DNA from: Manis javanica
Lineage: Eukaryota; Chordata; Mammalia; Pholidota; Manidae
DNA: 64,000 nucleotides
Reading direction: 5' to 3'
NCBI RefSeq assembly: GCF_040802235.1
Contig: NC_133158.1
Location: 154,950,401 to 155,014,400, forward strand
Shown here: piece by piece, positions 46,984 to 60,100 of the stretch
How positions within the stretch are numbered: the first letter of the stretch is position 1
Layout: each line of letters begins with the position of its first letter
The notes under the pieces: generated by a model
The model's database searches: none
The model's input: the letters and a program-made list of their open reading frames with translations, nothing else
What the model was told of the DNA's origin: nothing
Made by a program: the position numbers and the translations under genes

Positions 46984-46988
46984 TATCC
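46984..46988. repeat. ERV-A target-site duplication, right
   Basis: TATCC matches 38102-38106, so the 8,877-bp provirus is a single undisturbed integration. Confidence 0.85.
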
Positions 46989-48720
46989 TTTGAAGATGAG
47001 GGGAGAAAATAAATGTTAGCCTGTTCATTGACTTCCCAGCCTCCTAACTTGGCACTTCATGTGCATTATATGCTATTTTCTACGGTAAACTCGTCATCCT
47101 CTCTGACTCCAAGTTAATAGCATTTGCTTAATATTTATTTTTTAAAATAAACTATGTAAGCCTTTTCAGTTTAGAGATTATACTGTGTTAAAAACAGAAA
47201 AGGTAGTAGGCAAACTACTGAGTGATGTGTTTGATTTTGCCTCCACCACCAAATCTGATGCTTTGATACCTTTCCTCAATTGCAAAAAAGGCAGGCTTTG
47301 AATCTTGTGATCTTTTGTGATACAAATGGAAAGTTCCAAAATACATGTAATAATTTGGATTGCATATTGTATGTTCACAACAATAAGACTAGGTTTCTGT
47401 TCTCAACAAGAAACCCAGAAGCCAGAAAGGTTTTTGACCCGTTAAAACAATAGTCTTCCATATACTTAACTCAGTAGGAAGGGACCAAATCCAAAGGCCC
47501 TATTACTGAACATTTGACCCTTTTTCTATTTTTATTCTAGGCAAACAGTAGTGAGAAGTCACTGATAGATGAAAAGAAAGAAAAATCTCAAAAATCAGAA
47601 CACAGAACAAGTAGAACATAAGAGTTGAGTTGCTTACTTAGTATAGATGCCAGGAGCCCTTACCCCTACAGGGATATTTTGACCCTAAATACATCCCAAT
47701 ATCACAGTACTGTCATATGATAGAACTTCTTCCACTTCTGGGCCAATAAAACAACTGAAAACAGGCTAATAGATGCTTGTAAGATACAAAATCTACACAC
47801 TGTGAAGCTGATCTTGTCTAAGCCAAAACTCACAACTTAATTTCTACCTTTGGAATTTCTTAACAATTTATTTTTATATTAAATTTTCAGGCAGCCTAGT
47901 TAGGAAAGCTTTTGTAAAAGGTATTTCATTTCCCAAGTCCTTCAAGGCCACTGTCCTTAAGTTCACAGCAAGCAGAATAAATGAAATTGTTACTTGCCAG
48001 ATTTCTGGCATTTATATTTCTGGTTTTATATACATAGAGGTTTCTTTGATCTCTGTTTCCAGGTATCTTACTGTTTTGACCATACATTTCTTTAATGCAT
48101 AGCAGCTTTGGAGTTGGGAGCATATAAAAATTTGAATCAGAGACTTGGAGATTATTTACCTTTCTTATTCTTCATCTGCAGAATGAGTATACTATTTATA
48201 CACTCATAGGACTGGTAAAAGAATTGAGATGTAAGTATCCAATATTGTCTTACCTCTTTTTGCTTTCTTACGTTGTTTTTACTTAAAGGAGACTGAATTT
48301 CAGCTTCTGAAACTCAGAGAGGAATATTATCAAGCAACTTACCCAAGTATAAAAAGAAATTATAATCAATTTTTGAATTTGGAATAATCAGAAAAAGAGC
48401 AAACCATGGCAGACTATTTCATTTAAGGAGAAGCCAAGTCTTTCCTAGCTTAGTGTAGTCTTAATGTCTCACCAAATCTCACTGGTTAAAAAGATAAGAC
48501 CACACAACTGTATTTATAGATGTTATTTATGGTAAATTTCCTGTATCACCCAGTGAATTTCCTATATTAATGCAGGAGCTGAGACTGTATTTTGGAAAGC
48601 CTTTGCTAATCAGAAGTTGAGTCCCCTGCTATGCAGCAACCACCTTACCTCTTCATGCATCTTTGGCCAAAAACCTGACTCCATTTTATTTGCTGTAACT
48701 ACCTCCTTAATGTAGCAAGT
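46989..48720. other. Intergenic DNA, donor of later duplicated pieces
   Basis: No gene is seen. Segment 47356-47481 and a short piece at 48368-48396 recur at 49.25-49.43 kb. Weak MIR-like matches occur near 48,130-48,230 and 48,290-48,350 but are too diverged to call. Confidence 0.6.
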
Positions 48721-48721
48721 G

Positions 48722-48870
48722 GGTCTCAAATGTCATTTGGGTCAGAGTCATTTGGAGTGCTTGAGAGTTACTTGGAGTAGAGATACTATAGACCTCAGTT
48801 GAGACCTGCTGAACCAGAATCTGTAGCAATGTAGCCTAAGAAACTGTACCTATAATTAAGTCTCCTGTGT
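48722..48870. mobile_element. Possible hAT-Charlie MITE fragment
   Basis: GTGGGTCTCAAATGTC at the start and GACCTGCTGAACCAGAATCT inside follow the pattern of MER5/MER20-type MITEs. It is diverged, without clear terminal repeats. Confidence 0.4.
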
Positions 48871-49211
48871 TTTCAGGAGCAGATAGGAGAGTCAGTTGCT
48901 GAAGCCACTAATCCTCATGCCTTTTTCCTCACTCTGACCAATTCATCAGCAACTTTACTGCCCTTACCCTGCTGAAAAGTTATGCTGTTAGCATTTGTCT
49001 CTCCAGGTCCACTACAGTAAACTAATGGGCCTCTCCATCAACTCTTTTGTCCTCAAACTCTTTTCCATCAGCTTCAAGAGCAGTGTTTTTAAAATGTAAA
49101 TCCCAAAAGTAAGACAATTAGACCATCTTTAAAAATATCTGCAATAGACTGAAACTGTATTAAAATTAATTAATTCATAATGATACTAGAATAAAACCCC
49201 CTCAGAACCAC

Positions 49212-49472
49212 CTTAGTCTTTTAGAGGATGCTAGGTCAAGTCAATTCTTGAATTTGGAATAATCAGAAAAAAGCAATTTTTGAATTTGGAATTCAATATG
49301 GATTGCATATTGCATGTTCACAACAATAAGACTAGGTTTCTGTTCTCAACAAGAAACCCAGAAGCCAGAAAGGTTTTTGACCCGTTAAAACAATAGTCTT
49401 AAGTAAATCCATATACTTAACTCAGTAGGAAGTACTTAGTCTTTTAGAGGATGCTAGGACAAGTCAATTCTT
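49212..49472 (+). repeat. Patchwork of templated local duplications
   Basis: A 38-bp sequence at 49212-49249 recurs at 49435-49472 with one mismatch. The DNA between is built from nearby pieces. About 49,248-49,271 copies 48373-48396. About 49,274-49,292 copies 48368-48386. Segment 49299-49432 copies 47356-47481 with one mismatch and an 8-nt insertion. All copies are in direct orientation. No transposon ends are visible. Confidence 0.9.
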
Positions 49473-50549
49473 TATTTTTATATAGTCCTTCCTTGACTTA
49501 AAAGGGAGCTATATCCTTGCTCAGAACACTTAAATTAGCCTACAGTTCAGCAAAATTATCTAACATTAAGCCTACTTTATAATAACGTGTTGAATATCTC
49601 ATAATTTATTGAAGACTATTGAAACTGAGAAACAGAATGGTTGTGTTGGGGTGGTTTACCCTGCGATTGCCTGGCTGCTGGCAGCTGTGGCTGTACTGCC
49701 CAGCATCATGAGAGCATTATACCACATAGCACTAGCCTTGAAAGATCAAAACTCTTTTAAGTATGGTTTCCTCCTGAATGCATACTGTTTTTACACCACT
49801 GTAAAGTTGAAAAATCATTAAGTCAACCCATTTGAGGGAAGAGACTATCTGTGCTAATGAATGAAGTGAAAGAGGCATTTATCCTTTTTTTTTAACAATA
49901 GAAATTTAACCCCAAATAACCAAGTTATTGATGAATGGGAGTATATAGAAACATTTCAGCTAGTAAGTGAGAGTATCATTTTTCAACCCATGAAATACTA
50001 TTTCTAGGCAATGATCATCAACAGTTAATACCATAAGAAAAATAACCAGAGATTTGGCAGTACCTAACACCACTAAAAAGAATCCCCTCGCCCCATCCCC
50101 CAAATCACACCTTAATCTGACTGGTTCTCTAAGTCAGTTTATAAGAAATACAAAATTCAGGGAAATATGTTAAATTGCAGTCAGCAAAATGCAGAATGTA
50201 GGAGACTACAGGATAAATAATCTGGTTTCTTCAATAAATAAATTGCAATGAAACAACAAAAAGGGAGGGTAAGGAAACAAGGGTGTATTAGAGGTACGCC
50301 AACCAACTGCACTGTGTGGGCCTTAGCTGGATCTTGATAAGAACAAACTAGAATGAAAATACAAAATAATGGGAAGACATTTGGAATTAACAGTCATTTT
50401 GTGTGATATTTTTCTGAAGTCCTTATGTTTTAAAGATATATTTGGAGACATTTCATATGAAATTTTTCATCTGGGATTTGCTTCCAAATAGTCTGGTGGG
50501 GGAAGATACATGAAACAATTGTTGAAGCTGAGTGAAGAGTTAATAAATA
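49473..50549. other. Intergenic DNA, no feature seen
   Basis: A 70-codon open frame at 49609-49821 shows no domain and no splice or promoter context. I see nothing else. Confidence 0.55.
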
Positions 50550-52060
50550 TCCTTCTAAACTATTTCAAAAAAATAGAAGAGGAAGAAATGCTTCCAAATT
50601 GATTCTATGAGACCAGTATTACCTGATAAAAAACCAAAGACACTACAAAAAAGAAAATTTCAGACCAATATCTCTGATGAACATAGATGTAAAAAAAGAT
50701 ATACAGATCAATGGAACAGAACAGAAAGCCCAGAAATAAACCCACACTTAAATGCATCAATTAATCTCTGACAAAGGAGGCAAGAATATGCAATTGTGCC
50801 AGTCTATTCAGTAAATGGTGTTGAGAAATTGGACAACTACATGCAAAAGAACTGGACTACTTTTTTACACTACACAATAATAAACTTGACATGGATTAAA
50901 GACCAAAATGTAAGACCCGAAACCATGAAACTTCCAAAAGAAAACATAGGCAGTAAACTCTTGGACATCGGCCTTACCAATTTTTTTTTTGCATATGTCT
51001 TCCCATGCAAGGGAAACAAAAGGAAAAATAAATAGTTGGGACTATATTAACTAAAAAGCCTTTGCACAGCAAAGGAAACCATCATTAAAACAAAAAGACA
51101 ACCTACTGAATGGGAAAAGACATTTGCAAGTGATATATCTGATAAGAACTTAATATCCAAAATACATAAAGAATTCATACAACTCAACACCAAAAAAAGA
51201 TATCTGATTAAAAAATGGGCAGAAGACCTGAACAGACGTTTTTCCAAAGAAGACATTCAGATGGCCATCAGACACAAGATGTTCAATGTCAGTAATCATC
51301 AGGGAAATGCAAATCAAAACTGCAGTGAGATACCACCTCATACCAGTCAGAATGGTTAAAAGACAAATAACAAGTACTGAGAATGTGGAGGAAAGAGAAC
51401 CCTCATGCACTGTTGATGGGAATGTAAATTGGTGCAGCCACTCTGGAAAGTATAGAAGTTTCTCAAGAAACTAGGAAATACCATGTGATCCAGTAATTTT
51501 ACTTCTGGAATTATAGAAAATGAGAACAAAATCACCAGTTTGTAAAGACATATGCACCATTTACAATAGCCAAGATACAGAAGCAACCTAAGTATCCATC
51601 AGTAGATGAATAGATAAAGAAGATGTGCTCAGCCATAAGAGAATGAAATCTTGCCATTTATGATAACATGGATGAAACTTAGAGGCTATTAGGCTAAGTG
51701 AAGTGAGTCAAATACCATATGATTTCACTTATTTGTATGTGGACTCTATGAACAAATGAACAAACAACAAACCCAGAAAAAGACTCACAAATACAGAGAA
51801 CAAACCTGTGGTTGCCTGAGGGGAGGCAGGTGGGGCCTTAGACAAAATAGGTGAAACTGATTAAAAGGAACAAATTTACAATTATAAAATAAGTCAAAGG
51901 GATGAAAAGTACAGCACAGGGAATAGTCAATAATATTATAGTAACTTTGTAAGGTGACAGATGGTAACTACACATTATGTTAAACATTCTTTAATGCATA
52001 TAAATGTGAAATCACTATGTGGGACACCTCAAACTAGTATGTCAACTCATATAGATGGGT
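50550..52060 (+). mobile_element. Old L1 3' part
   Basis: Sense-orientation L1 ORF2 3' coding sequence and 3' UTR are present. Landmarks include GAAATGCTTCCAAATTGATTC, CAGACCAATATCTCTGATGA, GATCAATGGAACAGAACAGA and AAAAAATGGGCAGAAGACCTG. The 3' part has an ATGGATGAAACTT segment and a terminal GGTAACTACACATTATGTT. An internal deletion joins two parts of ORF2 near 50,690. It is highly mutated and inactive. Confidence 0.8.
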
Positions 52061-53824
52061 TCTTTATACTATTCTGCTTACTTTTAATGTATGTCCATAA
52101 TTTCCCCTTAATAAGATAAAGATAAATTAATTAAACTTCAAATAATTGCTATTGAATTTAGCTCATACCTTGGCCTATGAAACCACTGCCTACTTCTCTA
52201 CCCTGGTCTTAGAATCCTTTACTTCCACCAAGTTTTGTCTGCCCCAGGGTCTTTGCTCATACAGTTCCCACTGAAGGGAGTGCTCTGCCTTCTCACCCCC
52301 TTTTGACTGTCTCTGAGCATCCCTTTCTGGCTTAATCAGCATCTTGTAGGTCTTTCCTGACTACCCGAAGGTTGGACTTTCCTGCTAATGTCAGTGTACC
52401 TTCTTTAGCATAATTTTTAATTATATTAGTTTCTTGAATATAAAGAATTATGTGTTTTGTATGCGTCTTTATTTCTATTTCCTGTCCCTTGTGTGATGGT
52501 AGATACTCAGTAAGTGCTTGTTGCATGAATTATTCAGTGTTGTCAGTCTTAACTGTTGTGTATGTCAGCTGAAATTGTGTTTGATGTCAAATGAAGATAA
52601 CTGAATAAATACTTTGGTAGATGTTATTTCTGGAATAAACTTGAGTGTTCCCTTGAAACCAGGCATATCTTTATTACCACTGGGATTGTGAAAGCAACAT
52701 GGGGCTGAAATGACCTTTGAAATTATATACTGACAGGTTGTCCAGAAGTAAAGGGTCATTCATATGACTTGTAAAATATACTGTAATTAATTAAATTTCA
52801 GTTTAGCCAGATTTTTCTAGGTACTGGATTCTCATTGGAAGAGTTTAGTTCATACCCTGCAGTTCAGAGAGTTTTGGACTAGCAGTATCATGAGAGCTTT
52901 GCACCACAGCACCTGCCACCCGGAGGCACTTTAAACTGTCGTTTGGCAGTGCTTCATGTACCTGAAGATCACAGCGACTCATTTTCCACCAGGCCAAATA
53001 ATGGTAGCTTATTTTATCTTCAGAAATCACTTAATATTTTACAATTTCAGGTAAATCCTCAGGTTCCTCTTGAGCTCCTGGGGTGACCAGCCTCCAAGGT
53101 GGCCCCCAGTCACCCTTTCCTCCAGGTTTCCACACTCCTGTGTATTCACACTCACACCCGTACTCAACACGGCTGACCTGTCCAACTGACAGGATACTAA
53201 GGAAATACAGAGGGTGATCTTGACGGTTAGGTCATAAAGCTGCTGCAGCCCTGCCCTGCTACCTCTCAAGTTCTTCTTGTCCCGGGCTTCTCTCCCCTCT
53301 TCCTCAATAGAATGATTACTCATGTTAGTTTTACAAGGCCATTGCTGCATCCTACCCTTCCCTGGCTTGCCATCCTGCAGCCTAGGATCGTCTGTACATT
53401 TAGTAAATAGACTTTATACTTCTATCATTTTAAGTTATGGATAAAAACACCAGAAGCCCAATGTTCCAACACTGGTTTAACAGCTGTGAAATGCAACTGT
53501 TGATCCTTCACAGACTGCCTACGAACCCACAATGATTTTAAGGTTACAATATTCTAAAATCTGAATACTCAATAGGCAGCAGCAGTGTGGGCGGCAGATG
53601 ACATAAATGAGATCTCACTTTCCCCCACCTGTCAGATCCACCACCATCACTGGAGAACACTAGATTTAAATCTCTCTAGATAGCTACAAAACTGATCTGC
53701 AGAGCTTATTATTGTAGCAGCAAGTTTTATGCTGGTTTTAAAAATAATGACAAATTCTATAAATTATAAAAAATTCCCTATAACATTTTTTTTTTCGGGG
53801 GAGTGGGAATCCTTAATTAGACAA
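52061..53824. other. Intergenic DNA upstream of the GYG1 poly(A) site, no gene seen
   Basis: I find no credible exon. The open frames are short and lack domains. Confidence 0.55.
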
Positions 53825-54513
53825 CCAAGGTATAGCAATAAATCTTTATTTTTCATACAAGGTGTCACTGCAGGTAACCATCAGAAACCACTGCTGTTTG
53901 TAGATACACAGAACTGAACAAAGCATTTCAGCATGCTGCCATAGCAAACCGGTGAACAACTTCAGACGCTAAGACTCAGAAAGAAAAGGGGTCAACGCCA
54001 TTTGCTGATATATTTATGAATCACTAGCAGTATTATTACAGGCTGTCTTCACCTGAAAGCAGAATTACAACCACTCTGGCAGCCTCTGGGCAATCCTAAA
54101 ATGCAGGTCTCATGATGGGTACAAGCAAGCAAGCAAGAGACAGATGCCCTGTCCCGTTGTGAAGGGAAATGGACTTGGAGCCTGGCTTGGCACATTTAAG
54201 TTGATAGAGCCACCTTACTAGTTTAGGAGTGCGTTTCCCTTACCGCATATGCTGGCAATCAGCATAACCATTTCTGAAATGTTAGCTGAACAAGCCCAGG
54301 GTTAAAAAGCACAACACCATCCATACCACAGAACTGCTGCTTCACCATTTTTGCCCAGTTCTCACCTGTTGCCCTGCAAAATCCCCTCATCTGATGACTT
54401 TTCGTGAAAGCCTCTAGCAACCATAACAGACCTTTCTTAACCCAGCTCTAGGTACTAAGTATCAGAAATAAGTGCCTGTGAAGGGATGTGTCCATAGGAA
54501 AATGGCAGTGTGT
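53825..54513 (-). other. GYG1: GYG1 3' UTR
   Basis: About 0.69 kb follows the GYG1 stop codon on the - strand up to the candidate poly(A) signal AATAAA at 53850-53845. The end is inferred from that signal only. Confidence 0.65.
53845..53850 (-). terminator. GYG1: Likely GYG1 poly(A) signal AATAAA
   Basis: TTTATT on the + strand is AATAAA in the sense of GYG1. Cleavage is expected 10-30 nt further, near 53,825. Confidence 0.6.
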
Positions 54514-54687
54514 CTACTGGAGGTAAGTGTCAAGTTTCCTCTTGATGTTGTCAAAGGAATCTGCTCCCATGTAATCAGCCTGGCCCTGTTCCCAGCGCTC
54601 CTTCCGTTCTTCTGAAGATACAAAAGGCTGTGCCGTAGCTGGGCTCTCTCCGAGGGACAGATGGGATACAGCTCCTGAGACACCTTC
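54514..54687 (-). CDS. GYG1: GYG1 terminal coding exon (glycogen synthase-binding tail)
   Basis: Glycogenin-1 is the self-glucosylating GT8-family primer of glycogen synthesis in the cytosol. This exon starts after the acceptor CTTCTAG, encodes 57 residues and ends with TAG at 54516-54514. It contains [19 protein letters not shown] and the last segment [14 protein letters not shown], the conserved C-terminal motif that binds glycogen synthase. The part before it ([18 protein letters not shown]) is the variable linker. The frame is intact and joins the 51-nt exon upstream. Confidence 0.97.
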   Translation of the reverse strand, partial: EGVSGAVSHLSLGESPATAQPFVSSEERKERWEQGQADYMGADSFDNIKRKLDTYLQ

Positions 54688-54954
54688 CTAGAAGGAGAGC
54701 ATAATCAGAGACTTCTTGAGAGCTGAAAATCAGACCATTTGAAAGAATGCAATAAATTGAAGACGGTGAGAAAAGCCAGGATGAATTATCATGCAAAGTA
54801 GCAAAAACTGAAAAGCATTACATGAAACAAACAAAAAAAGACATGGAAATACAAGGGTCATATGATTTTTTTCCTAACAAAATGAAGACTTCTTGACTCA
54901 GTGAAAACATTGGGAGAACAAAGTAATTAGGGTTAATGTTTAAGTTCTGCATAC

Positions 54955-55005
54955 CTTTCTACAGAAGCCACAAGAGAAAGCCAGTGTATAGACCAAGTCT
55001 GAGAG
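54955..55005 (-). CDS. GYG1: GYG1 51-nt exon (probable cassette)
   Basis: A 51-nt phase-0 exon encodes LSDLVYTLAFSCGFCRK, between the acceptor TTTGCAG and the donor GTATGC. As I recall, human GYG1 has a long form of 350 residues and a short form of 333 that differ by 17 residues, exactly this length. The exon is probably alternatively spliced here too. It is too short to stand out as an open frame. Confidence 0.93.
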
Positions 55006-55627
55006 CTGCAAACAGTTCATTAGAAAGTGTAAGATGGATGGACAAGGGAACACAAGTCTCACGATAAATTCTCAGTCTGTGTGGGCTCAGAAAGGTTGAG
55101 AACTTAAACAAAAAGATACCTCAGAGGCTAAGCTTCAGAAAGAACCTAACCAGAGAGCCGCACCACATACACAAGTTGTTGCATTATAAAAGCGAGAGCT
55201 AAATGGTTCAAGACTATGGACCAAACTTATTTGCTGTTCAAGCTTATTACCAAGTAGCATCTATTCTTGTAGCTTCTGTTAATTTAATTGCTTAGTTTTT
55301 GAACAACTGTTTCAAGTCCCATCTTTACCTTTTCTTGGTTCATAATTCTTAGTCCTTGGGTTGCAGAAAGAACAAGGTACATGTGCAGGAAATGGAGCAA
55401 ACCTACTTTACATTAAATTTGATTCTCATTACACACAGATAGGCAATTCCCTTCAATTGTACACATAAGAATATCAAAGCTATCTATCCTTCAAAAGGCT
55501 CTGAGAAGGTACTAGAAATCTTAGCACAGAAAAAGGCAGGTGAATGAATATATATAGGTATTGCTTTAACAGAGAAAATGGTAAAACAAAATTTTTGATT
55601 ACCTGTTTTTGTTGCCATATATATGCA

Positions 55628-55645
55628 GTGTATATATATATATGT
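55628..55645. repeat. Short TA microsatellite
   Basis: An alternating TA tract with minor interruptions lies within a GYG1 intron. Confidence 0.7.
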
Positions 55646-55814
55646 ACATATGTATTTAAATACACAGGAACTTCAGGGTATTTCCTGGGATTGTATTAGA
55701 GCTGATGCAAGTTTCCTTTAATTAGCCCTGCCTTTGCCTTCCTCTTTCAATAGGAGAGACATAAGGGGCTCTTCCAGAGTCCCCTGCTCACAGTATTTTC
55801 CTAAGGTAACAATC

Positions 55815-55965
55815 TCTCAGCCCAGTGGATTTGAGTCCCGGTCTGCTACTGACTAGTCTGTTACACAACTAAGAGAGGTTATGTAACTTCTTTGCGCTTC
55901 AGTTAGTTTTAAGATATAAAAAGGGGATATTAATAATAATAACTTTGGTAGAGTAGTTGTATGAG
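55815..55965 (+). repeat. MIR SINE fragment
   Basis: A sense-orientation MIR core is seen: GGATTTGAGTCCCGGTCTGC, then TATGTAACTTCTTTGCGCTT and a run like AAAAGGGGATATTAATAATA. Confidence 0.7.
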
Positions 55966-56912
55966 TTGAATAAGAAGTGCTAACTTTTCTTAAGCCCTTA
56001 CTATGTGCCAGGAAATGTCCCAAGTATTGTACGAGTATTGTTTCATGATCACATAAAGCAATTAGAATATTCCTATTCTAATAAGAATATAAGTGTATTT
56101 TCCCCTTTCTCCTTTTTATATTTTGGTAAGAGTGTTAGTAAGTGAAATGGCTAAAATTTATACCATAGCAAAGAGAAGGATCTTCTTATAATATCCTAGT
56201 CTCTTACAGCAAAATAACTAGTCAGTTAGACTTGATTATAATTCACCCATTCAGTTCTATTCTTTTATCTTAATATGTAACACAAAAGTTTAATGTTATC
56301 ATCTTCCAAAGAACAAACCTCAGAGGAAGACATTTAAAGTCAAAAAGGACACTAAGCAGGTTGTTACTGTAAATGTTAATGTGTCATCTTCTTCCAAGGA
56401 GGCTTCTTTTTCAAGATCATATGTAACCATAAGAGTACAAACATGCTAACCAAAATACTCCTAGGAAAGTATTTGTTGTATATTCATCTCATTGAAATTT
56501 TTACTGAAAATATATTCTTCTAAGCAGATGGCAAAATAAAATCAATATATCTAAATGTCTGCAGTTCTAAAACATGACATGGGATATTCTTTATTTTTAT
56601 AAACTACTAGTTTAGGAATAATACCAGAATCTTAGGACAATGGGCTGAGAACTTTATAGTTACAAGATACAGATATATATAAAAACTTTAAAACCCTTTT
56701 GTATGCTCTCAGACTTCAGGAAACTTGCCACAAAATCTATTTCTGCTTTAGTCTTTGCTGGTAATATTTCTCCCTCTAAGATGGACACAGTTTTCTTTCC
56801 AAAAAATGTATCTCTTTGTTTAAAATACCACTAAATACTTCGTCTCTATCAGTATACCAAGTTAAAACAAACAAACAATTAAATTGCCTGCAAGAAAAGA
56901 AACAGAACCTAC

Positions 56913-57132
56913 CACACTTAGGCATGAGCTGGCGTCTTTGACAAGGCCAAATTGTTGAAGCAGAGGTAAAACCTTGGCTGCGAAGATGCCCCACCACAGG
57001 CTGAGAAACTCTGGATGAGTCACGTTGGGATCGTGGGGCTCACTTCTGACACTTTTTGTTTTTGGATCATAAGCGTAACTCCATGGTTTGATTCGTCCCA
57101 GGAAATGCACAACTTTGGCGTTTGCTCCAAAT
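56913..57132 (-). CDS. GYG1: GYG1 exon, end of the glycosyltransferase domain
   Basis: This 220-nt exon follows the acceptor CTTGGCAG. One base completes a codon, then 73 codons follow, ending before the donor GTAGGT. It encodes [17 protein letters not shown], whose His is the family's Mn-binding residue (His212 in rabbit numbering) and whose Lys contacts UDP-glucose. The stretch [15 protein letters not shown] and the helix [13 protein letters not shown] follow. It corresponds to about residues 204-276 of the 350-residue form. It joins the 51-nt exon in phase. I did not find the preceding exon in the rest of the window. Confidence 0.97.
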
Positions 57133-60100
57133 CTGCCAAGTGAACACACATGGCAACAGTTAGTGGATTCTGAGCACTGACAAAGGCTGAGCAGCACTTT
57201 GACCGGCAGCCTCCACACTGCACCTCCCGTCCTGTAGAGGGGGTGGAAAAGAAAGCAAACTCATTGAAAAAAGCTTAGACATACCTTTAAAACTATTCAG
57301 CTGTATGTTAACACATCCTCAACAATCCAAAGGTGGTGGCAGATCAGTGCAACAACTAAACACCAGTCCACTGGGGACAGGAAAAGACAGCCACGTGGAA
57401 AACCATTTAATATTGCCTAGCAAAGGTGGAAATGTGCATGCTCTGCAACCTGAAAGCTCAGCTCCTTGGCATATGCCCTGAAGGAACTCTTACACATGTG
57501 CAACAGGAGACATAATCAAAATGGTCACAGTGGCAGCACTGTCTGAAATAGTCTTCAGCCAGAAACAACGCAAACGATGGCGTTAGGTTAGGTTACTATT
57601 CGGCAAATGTTCACCTTTTCCCAGGCTCTGCAGGGAAAGCACACTCCCCTGCCTTGCTGATACTGGGTATGCACACAGGACCTGCCTTAGCCAGTGACAT
57701 GGGGCCAGAGGTGACAGTGTATTTTTAAACAGCATTGCTTGTTTCTGCTCACCCTCCCTGAGAGGCTGCACCTTCTGGATAATGTACCTTGGGCAGCCTG
57801 CTGGTTCTAGAGCGATGAGACATATGGTGCAGAGGTGGATCAAACCCGAGGCCAGGCACCAACCCCAGCTGAGATTATCAGAGCTGTCCCAGCCTATCCA
57901 CCAACAGTTGAGCAGGATATACATGCTTATTGTTGAATGTCACTGAGATTTTATTTGTCCATTCTGTTTTTTTAAAGGATGACTTCTGGTAATTTCCTAT
58001 CATGAAATACAATATAGCATGAAAAATGAGTGAACTACAGCTACACACATCATGTAGCAAATGGATAAACTTTAAAAATATGATGGGGAAAAAAGACAAA
58101 TTCAAATTAAAACAGACTTACATATGAATCAACTTACATAAGGGTAAAACAAACCAAAAAAAGGACTGTTTAAAGAGTAGTAAACTACAATAAACAAATG
58201 TCATGATATTGGTTATCTGCAGGAAAGGGGAAGCTGCGATGGGGAAGGGACAAAAAGGGGCGTCTAGGATCCTGGCTGTATTCTGTTTCCTAACTTGGAT
58301 GGTGGATATTTTTTTAAAAGCCACATTTTTTGTATATACTTTTTTATGCACGCTGTATTTCACCATAATCCCTCAGAAAGAGTAAGAGTTAAGAGTGGTC
58401 CTGTTTTGGCTGGAAAGAAACATGTGCATATAAAACCAAATAATAATAAATGTAAATAGAAGTATCCCAAGGAAGTTGGGGACAGTAAGTGTACAAGGGA
58501 TTCAGGGGCGGGGAAGTCACTGGAAGCTAAGTTCAGTGGGGCAGTGGGGGTGCATGTGACTTAAATCTTGGACAACAGATGGTTGCTGCGGAGCAGCAGG
58601 ATGGCAGGTGTCAGGTGAGCACGTGTGTGCAGGACCGGTGTCCTCCGATTATAGCAAAGCTGTGACAAGGAGAGATGAACTGGAGCAGACCAGTGAGTGT
58701 TGGGCTCAAGTGTGGAGATTTTAGTGGCTTGATCTGACAGGAAAGCATCTGAGCATGATGTACTGATCAAAATAATCAAACACTATTCATGTAGCCTTTC
58801 CTATCTCCTGAAGATTTTTTTGTTTTGTTTTGTTTTAATGTCACAGGCCTATTACACAGCTATCATTATCTGAGAATTTACTATGTTTAGGATCCAGATT
58901 TTTTAAGGACATGACTGGAATAATAACAAGTCCTACAAGGCAGGTTTTACTCATGTGTTAACAGAGGCTCCCAAAGGCTAAGTTAGCTGCCCAGAGCCAC
59001 ACAGCTATTAAGTGGCAGAGACAGGATTTGGCACTATTTTGCCTTGCTCAGAAGCCTGAGCCTTTCCCATGCCACCATCCTGCCATTCCAAAACTATGCA
59101 AGAATAACAGCAGATTGTAAGAGTACAGGTCATAAGTAAATAGGGAAATTATCTGCTGCTTAAAAGAATATGTTAGCCTAAACAGAAATTTGTGTGTGTC
59201 CTTTACAGAAGAGTAACCCAGGATATTTCCCTAGTGATCTCTCTCACCAAAGGCAACAATCAGGTACCAGCCAGAATTTAGGTTGCCTAAAAGCAAAATT
59301 GTGAGTAGTTGAATATGAAAAGGAAATTCTGATGTCAGAAGATAAAGTTCAACTGACCTCGACAAGGATAACCAGAAGACTCATTGATTCAGTCCCTGAT
59401 TTACCTGCCAAAGTACCAGCCAGGACTTAAAAAGAAAACAAACTTGGGTACATATCACAATTGTTTTTAAACTACTGAGAGCCATTCATTGTGACTCAGT
59501 AGTGGGGGTTTGTCTCAGCTTGCATACATCTCTTAAAATAAGTGTTCTAATTTTAACTTGATAGAATCTCAAAAGAGACGTCCAGATCACAAGACATAGT
59601 TTGAACCCAAGCCAGCAATAATACTGCTTATGTTTGCCATTAAAATAATCCCTGTGATCTGATGTTACCAAAGATCAGATAGAGTTTTCACGACTAGTTT
59701 AGCTGTTGAGAAATGTAGCTGGTAATGTGTGGATGACACTACAGAGCTGTTTAGAACGGAAAAGGAACTAATACACGACAGTGCACACAGAGCAATTTTA
59801 GCTCTCAGGAAGCTCTTTATGTGCAACATTCAGTGAGGTACCAGGAAGGAGAAGCTGGGCACTGCTCATGTGACCCTTCTTGGGGAGATGAGGCTGCGGT
59901 GTCAGCCAGCCTCTGCCCACTTCCATGACTCACAGTCTCTGGTACATGGCTACTTGCTCTTGTACCTTCTCAGACTCACTCTCACACACTAGCCCTACCC
60001 CAACACACACACAACCAATCAGCCGCCCTTCCTCTCTCACCAAAAGATTTCTCCTTTCCAACACTCACAGGCTAAGTCAGGAGTCACAGACCCAGGCACC

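Noticed and set aside
49609..49821. 70-codon frame with a hydrophobic stretch
   Set aside because: It is a single short frame in AT-rich intergenic DNA with no promoter, splice or homology cue.
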